Shown: positions 23,021 to 36,500 of the stretch, piece after piece | Numbering within the stretch: the stretch's first letter is position 1 | How the letters are laid out: each line of letters opens with the position of its first letter | NCBI GenBank assembly: GCA_947396885.1 | Contig: OX377203.1 | Coordinates: forward strand, 30,817,253-30,881,252 | DNA from: Heligmosomoides polygyrus polygyrus | Taxonomy: Eukaryota; Nematoda; Chromadorea; Rhabditida; Heligmosomidae | Length of the DNA stretch: 64,000 nucleotides | Direction: 5' to 3' | Translations under genes and position numbers: made by a program | The notes under the pieces: model-generated | The model's input: only the letters and a program-made list of their open reading frames with translations | What the model was told of the DNA's origin: nothing | Database searches by the model: none

Positions 23021-23275
23021 TTGTCACGACCATCTTGGTTGTCCTTCACGTAGCGTTCCATCGATCCCGTTCAGGATGATTCGAGTGGGCAGATCGTAGG
23101 CTACGGACATCAGATTGTTGCCACTGGCGTGCACGGTGCTGCTGGTGTTCCACTGAGATAGAGCCCTTCCCTCGGACAGAAAGCTTGCGAAGAGCTGTGC
23201 CGGAGTGTTGATGACGGGACAAGCGAAAATACAACGGTCATAAGCTCTACACGAACTTCATAGTAATTGTCATAC
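23021..23275 (-). CDS. candidate terminal exon of a minus-strand host gene
   Basis: The minus frame reads YDRCIFACPVINTPAQLF, then FLSEGRALSQWNTSSTV and NLMSVAYDLPTRIILNG, ending GQPRWS-stop at about 23021. Composition and frame length are protein-like and there is no similarity to any transposon in the window. The likely acceptor is ...GTGTAG near 23256, in a phase compatible with the exon at 24006-24150. Could be the 3' end of the prominin-like gene or of a separate gene; no family recognised. Confidence 0.4.
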
Positions 23276-24005
23276 GCAACGTCTTGGCTATCACATCATC
23301 ATTTTCAATAGCGTTCGTCCCGCTTGGTGGCGGGGTCCGCTCTCGCTCTTACCACCACGTTCAGCTCATTTGTCTCCGTGAGAGACTCATAGCAGTTCTT
23401 ACGTAGGATGCCCTTTCTTAGTGAATGTTAATCGGTTCTAGTGCAGTTTAAAATTTGAGTAGGATCTGGCTGCAGCTCCACAACGCTCAAGAATTGTATG
23501 AGAACTACCTCGTGACAAAATGCCTAACCAAACGGTCTGCGTCTCATCGACTGCATTTGTAAGATTTGAAAGCGATGGGGCCTCTCTGATCATCAGAATC
23601 TCGACACTCTAGGAGAAATCTGCTGAATCCACACTCGTCAACAGTTTCACCTCTGCAGCCTGTGATTGTAGTTACTGAAGAACTAAACGGCAGCTCAGCA
23701 GAAAACTAATTATTGCAATCTGACGTATTACACTCTCTCTACAGATTCAGGCAGCTTAAACTGTTTATCTCAAGATGTTCATTGCAATTCACTGCGTTTA
23801 CAAAAAAGCAAGGAAAATTTCAGAACATTTATCGCGTACAAAATTGTAATTAATCAATGTTTATGCACACGTTTTATATTGAATTATTACTATTAAACAC
23901 AGCAACAACAGTAGCGGTCATTCGTCGTCTCTTCGCCTCCTGTAAGGGCAGCGTTTAGGATTGTAAGGCTTACTATACACTGGAAAACCACTGATATCGG
24001 TTTAC

Positions 24006-24220
24006 TCGACGTTCTTATTCCTTGCATTCTGATATAGAACAGGGATTTGGATGGATGGGGTTTCGTTTACGATCACTGCGCCTCCACTTTCAGCGACACA
24101 ATTCGGACACGTATGAGGGTTCTTTTCCTTTAGGAGACGCTTCTTGTCCCTACAGTAAGATGAGCCCAAAATGGGACATTGAGTGCACGTCAACATATCG
24201 GCTAGTGGTAAGAAACCCAA
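24006..24220 (-). CDS. candidate host exon with CxxC pairs
   Basis: Minus frame with LTCTQCPILGSSYC and NPHTCPNCVAESGG, two CxxC-type pairs suggestive of a small zinc-binding fold, then IQIPVLYQNARNKNVE. The frame ends at TAA (24002-24004), but a GTAAAC donor just before it would allow splicing to 23275-23021 in phase. An internal acceptor near 24146 would match the phase of the exon ending at 27135, dropping the first CxxC. Function unknown. Confidence 0.35.
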
Positions 24221-24720
24221 CCTCCGAGCGAGGAGTTAGCCACACAAACCCCAAAACCCCATTTTTCCAAGTACAGAAAGAAACCAGAAGTGACCATTAG
24301 AACTACATAGCACTCCAAATGTCGAGGCGGCACATTACAGAATGCAGACTAGGTGGAATTCTTTCTTTCACTTTGCAGGGAGGCCGCTCAGAATATTTTG
24401 ATCTCTCAAACACTGCTCTAACTCATGAGAGAATTATTTGAGCTTTCCCTCTACAGCTCCCCTGGATCGACTACTCCGAGCAAGGCATTCTGTAAATTTA
24501 AGTATCTCTAGCTCTAGTATGATGAGCACTGTGTCATTTCTCTATTGTTCATTTCTAGATAAATCCTTCCTAACGTAGCAGCCAAATTTCAGAAGAGTCA
24601 AAGTGGCCCACACTTTTCCGTTCTTGAGAGTTATCTTACCTTTTCTATAAATACTTGTTTCTCAACTGCATTTATTTCTATAAGTAAAGGTGCCAAAGCT
24701 TTTTTTCAACTCATAAACTA
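24221..24720. other. intronic or intergenic, nothing recognised
   Basis: No domain or RNA; possible acceptor-like sequences without convincing coding. Confidence 0.35.
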
Positions 24721-24907
24721 GTAGGTCATTGTGTATGGAATGGCCGATTTTGCTACCTCAATTCCTGGTCGATTTCTCGTGGCTACGAATCTTCCCTTTT
24801 CAAGCGCTGTATATAGTTTCTGAAAGCGCAGATTCTTCGCTTTCTTGTCATTTACAGTTTTTGTGACATAACTGCTTTTTGCCGTGATTTTGGAGTCGTT
24901 CTTGCAG

Positions 24908-26590
24908 TATGAATCAACGTGATGTTCGGGTGCTCTACTTATATGAACGGAAGTGGACACAGCGCCACGGCCGCAGCTCTTTACATCAACGCCGCATTTG
25001 AGGAGGATTTCGCTAAGGAACGCACAGGTGGTTCGGAAGGTTTCGATCTGGAGATGAAAGTCTCGAAAAAGATCTTGGAATAGAAACTGCGGTCCAGAAG
25101 CCTCACACCTGTGGAGGAAGTTCGAGACCTAGGCTTTCAAATCATGCGAAACCTTGATTTTAGCAGCCACTATCAGATTTTCACGGAGAAGACCAACAAT
25201 TGCACCTACGTTCTGTTCAGGGTTCTGAAAACGAATACCCGGGTGTCTATTTACAATATTTACGAGCCTATAAGACCTATGTTCGACCTGTAATGAAGCT
25301 AGGAATAACTGTCTGGAATACTCGCACAAAAGAGGATATTCAGCTCTTAGAAAGCGTTCAAAACAGTTTTACACGAAAGTTATTTATAAAGTGTTCGAGC
25401 TAGATTACAGGCAGCTGCCAAATGGGTCTGAAAGGGCAAAAATTCTTGTATCTCCAACATTACATAGCACGAGGATGATAGCAGATCTCACTATGATGTT
25501 CAAGATTTTGACTCGAAGGGTTTCTATGGATCCACTGTCCTTCTTTGAAGGGGAAAGTTAAGGTTATATATTTCGGTTGTAAAAACAAAGATTAAATTCC
25601 TTATAAATAGAAACCTTAGGGAATTTAATTCATTCCTAGGTTGTGAAATGATGATTTTTTCGCTGGGTTTATCTCTCCAAGCCTTCTGGAAATTCTTAGA
25701 GAAAAACCCTGCTGGGTATGGCATTATGTCTGCTAAGTTTGTCGTTGTTCTTGTGGTCTTGTTTGTGTGTTTCAGAATGATCCTCCACAAACAGCAACTA
25801 TTGTCCAAGAACTTATGTTGAAAGCCTTCCGTTCATATTTAATGTCTATCTCCCTCTTTTCCTTGTGTTTCACACGTGTCGTGTGATCCCACTCTTTAAA
25901 TAAATAAATAAATACAGAGGAAGGCCGACATCCCCCTTAGCGACGACCCACTCAAAGCCATGGTGGAAGCGGATCCGCGACAAACTCTGAGAGCGCTAGC
26001 GCAGCATTTCCTCGTTGACGGCAGCACTATCAGTCGCCATTTAAACGTGATCGGAGAAGAGAAGAAGTTGGATGCTGAAGCGCCACGACACCTGTGTTTC
26101 GTTAAGGCTGCGCAATCTAAGGGAGCCTTTTTGGACAGGATCATGATATACGACGAAAAATGGATCCTCTGCGACAATCGTTGTCGCTCTGCACAGTGGC
26201 TGGACAAGAACGAGAGTTCCAAGGAGATGCCGAAGCCAAGCCTCCATCCGAAGAAGACCATGGTGACCGTATGGTAGACATTGGCTGGTATAGTCCAGTA
26301 CAAATTTTTGAAGATTAGAGAGACTATCACGGCCGAAAAGTACTGTGCCGAAGTTGAAGTGATGCACTAGAAGTTGATAGAAAAACAGCCGACTTTGATC
26401 AATGGAAGAGGCCCAATCCTACTGCATGACAACGCGCGTCCACTCGTTTCAAAAATTGTTGTCCCGAAACTGGATGAATTGGGATACGAATCTCTGCCAC
26501 ATTCAGCATATTCACCAGATCTGTCCCCTAGCAACTATCATTTTTCAATCATTTAGATCGCCATGTGAAGGACAAACAATTCAGCAACCA
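24908..26590 (+). pseudogene. mariner transposase relic (interrupted)
   Basis: Starts MNQRDVRVLYLYEWK at 24908 and decays by frameshift. Beyond the LINE insertion it resumes at 25960 with VEADPRQTLRALAQHFLVDG, IYDEKWILCDNRCRSAQWLD (first cat. Asp in DEKW), then an in-frame TAG near 26275, LHDNARP (26423) and YSPDLSPSNYHF, where the third Asp position is Asn. It is non-functional. Confidence 0.8.
25080..25915 (+). mobile_element. 5'-truncated CR1-like LINE inside mariner
   Basis: Reads EVRDLGFQIMRNLDFSSHY, then LRAYKTYVRPVMKLGITVWN and ESVQNSFTRKLFIK, the C-terminal RT segment of the CR1-like family (compare AYKIYVRPVLEYGTPVFNP in the intact copy), in shifted frames. It ends in AAATAAATAAATAAAT, a typical LINE tail. 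Confidence 0.8.
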
Positions 26591-26793
26591 ATATGATGTC
26601 GAAAATGACTGCTTGTGATTTTTTAATTCTCGTAGTTCTGATTTTTAAAGAGTGGAATGTGCAAGCTGCTGTTGCGTTGGGAAAAGTGCACTAGTTATAG
26701 TGGTGCTTACTTCGAATAACAAAATTGCTCGCAAGCAAAGTTATGGTCTGTCAAAGTTAGTCAAGGTCGGCCATTTCATATGCAACGACCTAA

Positions 26794-27134
26794 TACGAAA
26801 ATTAAGGAAATGCGGAACAATCAAATCACTGAAACGGAACTTCCTGTTTGGCACAATAAAGTGTGTGGGTGCACCCGATGGAGAACGACCAGATTTGGAC
26901 TTCCGCTGTCGACACCTCAGCGAACTAGTCATTCTTCAATTATTCCACTATGTATGTATCTCCCCGAGAGAAAGAAGGGTGCTTAACCCAAAAGCTGGCG
27001 TCACCTCCAACCGCTTGAGCTATGAGCGTTTGCCCATTCTCCTTCCATCAGCTACAAAATGATATCATCGCCTAACACCAACAAATGCTTTTCCATTTGT
27101 CCTAAAACCCCTTCTCGATGAGCATCGAATTTAC
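26794..27134. other. intron-like stretch between mariner and tail exon
   Basis: A minus frame SLRCRQRKSKSGRSPSGAP at about 26930-26870 is basic and protein-like but runs into the mariner terminal repeat; coding status unresolved. Confidence 0.3.
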
Positions 27135-27538
27135 CTTGGAGTCATGGTCCTCGCCGTCTTCGTGGAGTTCTCAGCGGGCAATCTTGATTTTGTGCCCACA
27201 GCTGAGAGTCTCGACCTCGAGCCCTGCCCTGAGTGGAGCGTCGATTCCGCTGACAGCGTCCGCATGGAGTCTGCTCGAGAACGTCTAGCCAACTGCGATG
27301 AAGCTGATGTCGCGGATACAGCGTTTGCTTGGCCGCTGGGCTCCGCCGACGGCATAGTGGTCGATGTCGGAGCCGGCCCGGACGACCTGGTTGCCGACGG
27401 ATTGCCCGTCTCCGCCGTCGTGGCGTTCGATGCAGAACCGTTTCCACTATTTGATGACTCGTCGCTCTTCTCACCACTATCGATTTTTGGAGATCCTTTC
27501 CCTTCGAGTTCTTTCATCTTGCGTCGAATGTACTTGAA
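27135..27538 (-). CDS. cytoplasmic-tail exon of the prominin-like gene
   Basis: A 404-nt minus exon bounded by GTTTCAG (acceptor) and AAG|GTAAAT (donor). It begins FKYIRRKMKELEGKGS, a basic juxtamembrane stretch in phase with the end of exon 29569-29437 (...RRKRREEK), then becomes Ser/Thr/Ala-rich (NSGNGSASNATTAETG) with several arginines. This composition suits a disordered intracellular tail. No catalytic domain. The frame has no stop over its length. The opposite-strand open frame is its shadow. Confidence 0.65.
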
Positions 27539-30500
27539 CTGAAACTTGAAATCTTTATATTCCTCTTCATTGTCGATGTTTCAGTTGTTTGAGTACAGCA
27601 TAAAAGTCGCTGTCAAAAAGCCACCAAATTTTTTATGACGCTGGTTGGAAGGTTAATTATTGAACGAAGATGTTCACTTACAGATTATATATGGACAAAA
27701 GTTAGAATTTTGCTGTATCTCCAGCATATTGTACTGTTTGAAAAGCCGACTTTTAAGAAGCAGATTCTCAAGGCGAAGAGAACGATAGGGATATGAACCT
27801 ATCGTTGCTTCAGTTTGCTTATATAGGAGATTCCGCAAATTGAATCAGAGCTTGAGAGGCCATAAATTTGCAGCAGTAAAGCCCTTAAAGGAATTTTGGA
27901 AAGCACTAAAAAATGAAAGTTTCGTGACAACTGAATAGTTGGAAATGCGCCGAACACCCTAGAAAACCTCAGATTTTAGACTTCGATGTCTCGCGAGTAA
28001 AAGCTTGTTGCGCCTCTTTCAAAATCTAACCAACTCGATGGCCTGCGCTAATTTTAAAGCTTGAAGTCGAACAGCAGCACATCGCGACTTGCCACAAAAC
28101 TGGCACTCGCGAAAGTGCGAGCACTGGCAAAAAGGTCTTAGTTTTGGTACTAGTAAGAGCCGTCAGCGGAGTTAGCACTAGATGAAATGATAGACAATTG
28201 TAAATGCCACGCATTACAGATTTCTAACCAAAAGACTGCGTTGCGTACTCCTCCGAAATTTCCAGTTGTAGGCGAGATTGATGATGTCGAAGCCTTATCC
28301 GTGGCGAAATTCGCTGACCAGATCCTAATCCTACCATATACAAGAACATCTATTCCGCTGTCCATCGGTCCGTCTCCCCAGTTTATAACTTGTTTCCAAG
28401 ACGTTGCCGGGAGCGTCCAGTCTCAGAAGATGCGCCTGATGTCGTCCAATGCCCGTCGTATTTCAGGAGACGTTCCCGGCGGACGTTGTCAACGGGATTC
28501 AGCACACGACTCACAGACGTGGTGCCACTAGCGAAAGTCTGAAGAGATATCTTCATCAGCGTCTTGCAACGAGAGTTTGAAGATGTGACAGCGACGTCGA
28601 CCAAATGATATCGATATCGGTTTAGCTTTTGCCATTGGCAACTGACGACTAGGCACCTACTTACAGGCTGATCCACTGGATAGATCGAGGGTTAGGTTAC
28701 ACACTTAGAAGTAGTAAGAGCAAGAATGCGATGTGGATTGGTGGAGTGCCTTTCCAGATGAACCGTTTAGAAAAGTCTACACTCTCCTATCCTTATGTTT
28801 ATGCTTTTTGGGGTAATCAAAGCAGTTTTTCCAATGCATTAGGGAGAGCCGGGTATAAGGGATAAAAATAAAACCGTTGCAGCTGGAGATTACACATTCA
28901 GCGTTTGGAACGAAGCTCTATTCAGAAGTTTGGCGGCCAGTAAGCCACTGAATGTCTGGTTACCTATATTGCTTCGAACTCAAACTTCGGTTGCAACTCA
29001 TCTAGGTCAACACATGTAGCAAGAACTGTACCACCGCATTTTCAATCATGATGGATGACAACAAAATTATGCTTCTTTCGCCAGTGCTCGCATTTTTGAG
29101 AAATCTGTTTTGTAACGAGTTGTGATGATATGTTGTTGTTCAGTTTTCGACCTTAAGACTGGCGTGACAGCAAGGTCTGTCGGTCAGCTCATGGCAGCAC
29201 CGTGACTACAAGACGGCAGCCCAGCCCATTCACAAGATTTGAAGCATTAACAGGAAGAGGGTGCAATCCCAGCCATTGGTATGTGGAAACATTTTCGCGT
29301 TCGTTCCTCTTTAGGTGCAGAAGTTCAAAAGCTTCATAGACTTGTAGGCCTTCAAACAGAGCCTACTTTTTTGGAGACCCTCTTGGAGAAAACGTCAGGG
29401 TATCGCAAGAATTATCATCTCTCATAAGCGACCTACCTTCTCCTCCCGACGTTTTCTACGCGCGTGCACATCCTTCGTGGACTCGGCACACTTGTGCAAG
29501 AAACGCTCCGTGTTGAAGAACGCGTGGTAGATGGCTGACGAACCAATGACACAGAACACTGGAAGAACGCTGTTGTACGAGTGTGATGCTCCCGCATACG
29601 GTACTCACTCATCGCCCCGCTTCTAATCCGCCGACTACTGTTTTACGTAATTCTTTCACCGACACCTCCCTCGTCGCTGAATTCTCGCTGACAGTCAGTT
29701 TGCCATGGTTCCCCAGCCGAATGAAGTTCGTCTATTGAAGTCCATTGGAAAGCAGTCACTTGATTGCTATGTCACCTAGCTCGACGCGGACCGCATCTAC
29801 TGCGATATCACTTCCTCCTCTCATGCTTACATGCATCGACAACAACCTCGATGACCTAGCCATTACGTATAGAAAGTACACAGCTCTCTAAAGTGAATCG
29901 CCGCGCACTACAGGGTGGATACAACAGACGAAACAGAACACGTTACGAAACACGATTAAGTGGTGCTAGCATTCAGTAATATCCATGGCGCGCAGCGTTG
30001 GAAGCCACTACCTGGAATACGATACGGTACGGCGATTGTGAACTCTACAGCTACGAAATATGAGTGCGGGGCTTGGAATTTCACCAGGAGAGTGCGCCAC
30101 TAATGCGTACGCCCAGCCCAGAAAGGCCATAGCATTCCACATATGGTAATCTGATGACAAATCATTAGAGTACCACACTCGATTCATTACACTTACTGAG
30201 CTGATGACTAACTCCAATTACCAAGGTGTCGGGATATTTTGAAAATTTTTGGTCAGTTTATTGAATACATAACTAGGGAGAAACCAACGAACAACTGGTT
30301 GCCGCTCCTTAATGTGCATGTTCATATCCCTCATGACGAACTAGGTGACACCGCAAACCCAGTAACTATACGTTAGACCCGAATGAATCATGTTCGGATA
30401 TCCGATTCGGATATACCGATCCGAATCATCCAATTATCCTGTCCCAGCAAAATTGCCCTTATCCTGATCATCCAAAAATTCGTGGTCCGCGAAATTGCCA

Positions 30501-33500
30501 TTATCCGAATCATCCAATTACCCGGGCCCTTGATGATTCGGATAAAATCGGGTAATCCGTCCAATTTCCTCGCACCATTACGAAATCGCGCACCTTGGAT
30601 CTCAACCAGGGGTGTGCGTTAAATTTTTTTTCGGTAAATTTTTAACGACCGCCTTTTAACGAGAAATTTTTGCGTTAAAAACGGTAAATTCGGTAAATTC
30701 GTTAAATAAAATGTCTCTTAGCTGCTTTCAATTTGGCTGCGTTTTAGCATGTAAAAAGCCAGACCTTTTTTTCCTTATTGAATTTTTTTCGACTCCATCT
30801 GCAGGATAATTATATAACTATGCCTTCATCTTCGCAGCAAATTACAAAAGTCCATCTATCATCAACAAAATTGCAAAGAGAGAGAAATCATGAAAATTTT
30901 GAAACCAAACAGTAACAAGCTTGGAAGATCGAAGGTGCATCGTATCGCAGGTCAACGTTTTTGAGCATTTCTTTTTCTTCTTGACGAAATTTTTTTTACA
31001 AAACCTCCACTACACAGACTTTTACGGCCCACTGATGAACGCTAGTAAAGTAAGTTCGCATATTAGGCGAAAAAATCCACATACATGAAGGAAATTTCTT
31101 GCTAGAGCCGGATCTGCACCCTTAAAGATATACGTCTTTCGTACACCTTTTAAGGCTGTTATGCGATAAACAGCTTGTAACGTACCAGTAACTTACATAG
31201 ACAGTACTGCGCATAGGTTTTGATCACTTGCCGAAATGAACGCTTTTGAGCGGGCGCTACAATCTGTAGAGCGAGCGACAGCTTGTAGAGAGTGAGCGTT
31301 TTGAGAGTTTTAACGGAAATGCTTAGCCGTCCTACTCAGGGATTGTTCTAAGGCTCCCCAGCTTGCCTTTGGAGTGCGCCGTGAACAATGCATATAGAAT
31401 CGAACCTTTCAATCGAGAGGGGGGGGGGGACAACTTATAGAGTGAGGGTTTGTAGTTTTATCAGAAATACCTAGCCCTACTCGCATAGCTTGTGTTTCGT
31501 AGCGTTTTTATCGCGTTCTCTATGCTTTTCAACCCCACTTACGAAGCGAATATCACAAAAACTGTAAAAAAACTGAATGGTCGGTAATTATGAACAACTG
31601 ATATGTAGCAATCAAACGCAAGAAACGGACCATGAAGTCGGAAAGCACGGAACGACTGTGGCGAAGAAAAGTGGGGTCGCACGCAAATAATTTGGTTAAG
31701 GAGCAAAGAAAAACGCCAACAAAAGGAAAATGCATCGAAACAGATAACAATATTGATTATCTACCCTGATTCAAGTACGTAGACGGTTTCCTTGGTATAC
31801 TGCGAAAGCTCATCCAAAAAAATCGTTCAAAATGGATTTACATCGAGAGGAAGCAAAATTTTAAAAATGGTCACAAAAAGTCGTTAATGCAATTTAACGG
31901 ATTTTTTCGTCGTTAAATTTCGTTAAAAAGTTTTAACGAAAAATGCCGGTAAATCCGGTAAATCGTTAATCGTTAAACGCACACCCCTGATCTCAACATT
32001 CAAAACGAATTTCGCGGCGGGCACGCTGCTGAGTCACACGTTTTCGGGCCCCACTGTGAAACAGTACCGTAATGACCTTAAATATATTTAGCACGCTGCT
32101 GAGCGTTACGTCGATCTTGGCACCTTTTTCTTCAAATACCCATGTTGCGCTGCCAAATGGTAGGAAGGATGGGGACTGATGGAGAGAAGGGATTAGACAC
32201 GTACACTGATCGGCACTTCCCTATTTCACATTGCATAGCATTCGGCGCAAATTTGTTCGGGGGGGGGGGGGGGGTGTGACTATGTAGAGCAGCTCCATAC
32301 CGCACCTTGTGCTGCCACGAAATTTAAAAAAAAATTCAACACTTGTGTGTCTACTATGGAGAACTGTGTTGAACCACTTCTGATGTAATTCGGCATTCAC
32401 GTTACTTCTTATGAAGGATGAAAACCACTGAATATATGGTGACTCTCCCCTCGACCCAATTTTGCGCCATTTGATAATGGCATTTTGGAAAGCCCAGATC
32501 TTAGAATAGTTTACCTCGGAATTAGGAATGTGCAGAAATTTTTTCGAAAAAAGTGGAAGATGGAGTACAGAACGGAAGAGCTTAAATATGGGCTCTTAGT
32601 GCTTAGGTAGTATCCACAAGGCTGAGTTAGAAGGTCTAGTCAGGCTAAATAAACATACCGCCTGCTAGCCTCAAGACCCCAACTTGTTAGGGACCGCTCT
32701 ACGATTGCGCGGGTTCGTACGTTAGGTGTTTCCCCGAGTTACGGTAGCATGCCGCTGCTGCCCGCCTCCGCCCCCGATTACGGTAGCTTGGCGGGTTGTT
32801 GAGCCCGCTTGGACGAGGTATGACGGATGAACAGAGTAGACTGAGCGCCACGAAACAGACTTTCCGCGGTAGGGTGGTGATTGAGGAATTTAGTCGTTTT
32901 TTGCCCCTGCGTTTTGCATTTTTGGTATTCATATGCTTTGGGTGGGGCGTTGACTAACAACCTCGGGGGTGGGGGGGGGGGGGGAGGCTGGCCTTGTAAT
33001 ACGCCTTAGCGAAGGCGATAAAGATTGAAGTAGCCACATCCACATGGTAGTCAAAACTTTTGCTTTACGTATCCTAATCAATAAAATTATTCTTCGCGGG
33101 CTGTTCCTCGAAGTGAGCTAGAGAATGAGAGGCAAAGTGGCGTTCTACCCCTCCCCCCGCCCTTTAAACTGAGGCGTGACAAATGCCTGCGTCTCCACTA
33201 TCTCATAAGGCAGCCACTTAACTCCCGAGCAAGCCCAGGGGGTTGGGGGGGGAGGGGGGTGGGCGGCCAGGGGGCGGGTGCGGCACCCGGTCTACCTACG
33301 GTAATCGAGCGCACCGCTCCGCCTTTTACAGTAATGAGAGACACCTAACGTAACGCACCCCGATTGCGCTAGTATTACCACATACTGCATGGCCTGTCCG
33401 TTTAGAAAGAAAGGGGATTGCATGGCCTCAGAAATGGTGTAGCTAATCATTGCACGCAGTGCAAAGAGGAATACATTGTTGAGACGGGCAGGGCGCTTTG

Positions 33501-36500
33501 GGTGAGGGTCAATGAGCACATAGAGGGGCTTCCGAGATGCCAGATTTCTACGCCACTGGGGAGCACAGACAGCGTAGCCATGGTGGCGCAGAGGTTGGGA
33601 TCGCGGTTACAATCTTGGCTCGAGGTCGATATCGCAGCACACGATACTTCGAGAAGCTGTGTATTGCCTTCAAGAGTCCCGCGATCAATAGGAAGGAAGA
33701 GCACGTAGCGCTAACCCAGGAGCTGATCCCATTCGCTGACCTCCTTGGGCTTGATCCCAGAGGGGACAGCGGGAGGGTCGCCGAGGGACTGACCTTATGT
33801 GGTAGCCTCATTCACCCAAACTGTCTCCATCTGAGGGTGACTCACCAGACTCTATGCTGCCTTCATAAGCCGCGCACATACTTCACAGCGGCAGTGCGGC
33901 AGCCACGGCGAAGCATACCGTGGAGGGGCGAAGTCGCACAGCGGCAGCGGAGGCCGCAAAGAGGGGATGTGCACCAGGGATGTGCAAAATTTCCGTTTCC
34001 GTGCTCTGGATTCCGGTTTCCGGCCATTTTGAGCTCTTCCTTTCCGTTCCGCGTTCCACCTGTTTTTGGACCGGAAGGCGGAAACGGAAATGGGCACTGT
34101 TATATATTTATTACACGAAAAATATCGTGTGGACAACCAACTATCGTAGAGACACAAATCAAGGGAACGACCATAAATTATCAATTAATAACGCAAACTA
34201 AACAGTAGAAGAAGCAACTACAAGCGAACCTAAAAAAAGAAAGGAGAATAAGGATGAGCGACCGAGTTGATGGACGACATTTAAGGCTGCGACGGTATCA
34301 TAGCCTGAGATGTAATTTGAGGAATGTCTTAAAGGCATTGCAGCTCCGTGGTAAATCGTGCTTCTTGCGAAGCTTCTCAAATGAGGAAAGTGTCCTGTGA
34401 GTAAAAAAGAAACGCCTACAATTTAGTTTAGCAGTACCAGTATCATATTTGACTGGACCACCTCGGGTGTTTGTTGCTCTCACAGTCACAAGATCCTCAA
34501 GTTTGATGCCAATTTCCCGATGAACGATTTTGTGAAAAAGGAGGAGGTCGTTACGCTTTCTTCTAATAGACAGAGTGGGCAATCCAAAATTGAGATTTCT
34601 CTCAATACTCGAAGGAATTCGGTCATATAAGAACCCTAGCACACGTATCATGAGCTTCCGGGTGAAGCTATTCTGAACTCTTTCTAGCAAAGCAATTGTC
34701 TTCCTTTTATGGGGATTAAAAACAGGAGTACCATATTCCAATACAGGCCTGACATATATTTTGTACGCTTGAAGAAGCACATTGGCATCCTTAGTTGATA
34801 ATGCTCTAAACATATTAAACATTACCTGAGTAGCTTTGTTGGCTATCATAGTGCAATGTTTATCGAAATTGAGATCGCTGCGAACAAGAAACCCTAGGTC
34901 CAGCAGTTCACTCACACATTTAAGCGAAGTTCCGTTAATAGAGTATTGATGCTTCTTGTTTCTATTGCCTAAATGAAGTACTCGTGATTTTTCCTCAGAC
35001 AAAGGGAGGTCCCAATCCAATGACCACTGGTAGACACTGGTAACCGCTTCCTGAAGAACGTCTATGTCATCGGCACTTGATACTGGCTTATAGATTTTGA
35101 GGTCGTCAGCAAACGCACAAAACGCAACATCACTCTCGTTAAGAAGTTTAAGCAAATCATACGTGTAAATATTGAACAAAATGGGGGAAAGCACACCCCC
35201 TTGGGGCACTCCGCTGATAGCAGATCTAGGAGCGGAAAAGGAGGCGTTTACACGAACAATGTACTTTCGGTTAGACAAGAATGATGTAACCCAGGAAACT
35301 ATGCGCGGATGGATGCCAACAGCTCTCATTTTGTTTAACAACTTATTATGTGAAACCCTGTCGAAGGCCTTGCTGAAGTCGAAATAGACAACGTCCACAT
35401 TTCTACCATCCTCCAAATTCCTAGTCCAATGATTAAGAGTTTGTATCATCGCCGTTACAGTAGATTTACCCTTTTGAAAGCCATGTTGATTTGACGATAT
35501 GATAGAGTACTTTTGAAGATGTTCTACAATTACCTTCTTTAATATTTTCTCAAACAGCCTTGCGAAGATGGAAGTAATGCTAACTGGCCTAAAGCTCGTG
35601 GGTACATTATAAGGTGGCTTCTTAGGAATGGGAGTGACAATGGAATGAACCCATCTGCTAGGTACCTCAGCCCTCATAAAGCTAAGATTAAATATATACT
35701 CTAAAGGACTACTTATTATATGTGCGATTCTTTTAATAAAGCTTAAGGGAATGTGATCAGGAGTGAGGCTCTCAGACGGTGGCCATTTCAGTAATAGGTT
35801 AAGTATTTCCTCCCTGTGAAACCAAACCGAATCATCCATTAGGGGGAACTCTCTTGATACCGGCCCGGCTTCCTCACTGGATGCGACTCTAAAATATTCC
35901 TCAAATGTTGATGCTAACAACTCAGCTTTATCTTTATCCCGGTGGAGAACTCTGCCGGAAGGAGAGCGAAGAGCAGGTATGTGTAATTTTCCTCGCAGCC
36001 GGAACTTCAAGAGCTTATAAAATGCCTTTTTACAACGTGACCCAACAATCCTTTTTTCCACCGATGCATTGAATTTTTTGAGTTTCGCATCAAATTTGAG
36101 ACTCAATTCTCTTGAAATGGCCCAGTCCTCCGGTTTATCTGTTTGTTTCGCTTTCCGCCAGGCATTCTCCTTCTTCTTATAGAGCCTCTCCAGATAAGGT
36201 GGAAGCTTAGACTCAACGAACCTCATGTTTTTAATGGGAACAAATAACTCAATGCAGTGGTGAAGAATATTGATAAAGAGCTCGTATTTCTCATCCACCG
36301 TACTTACACTATTAAGCGAACCAAACCAGTCCACCCCCTCTAAATACCTAATAATGCTGGCGTAGTCCGCAAGAGTAAAGTCTCTTTTGGTCATGGTTAA
36401 ATTGGAGGCCAAATGGATCTTGATTTGAAAGCGAATCGCAGCGTGGTCGCTAGATCCAAGAGGTGGATCAACATGTACCCCGGAAACCAGGCTCCTCTCG

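Larger units (their letters stand above)
24721..26793 (+). mobile_element. mariner copy split by a LINE fragment
   Basis: The ends are inverted: left GTAGGTCATTGTGTATGGAATGGCCGA, right (minus) TTAGGTCGTTGCATATGAAATGGCCGA, flanked by TA. Removing the insertion at about 25080-25915 leaves about 1.24 kb, normal for mariner. It is the same family as the copy at 61456-63546. Confidence 0.8.
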
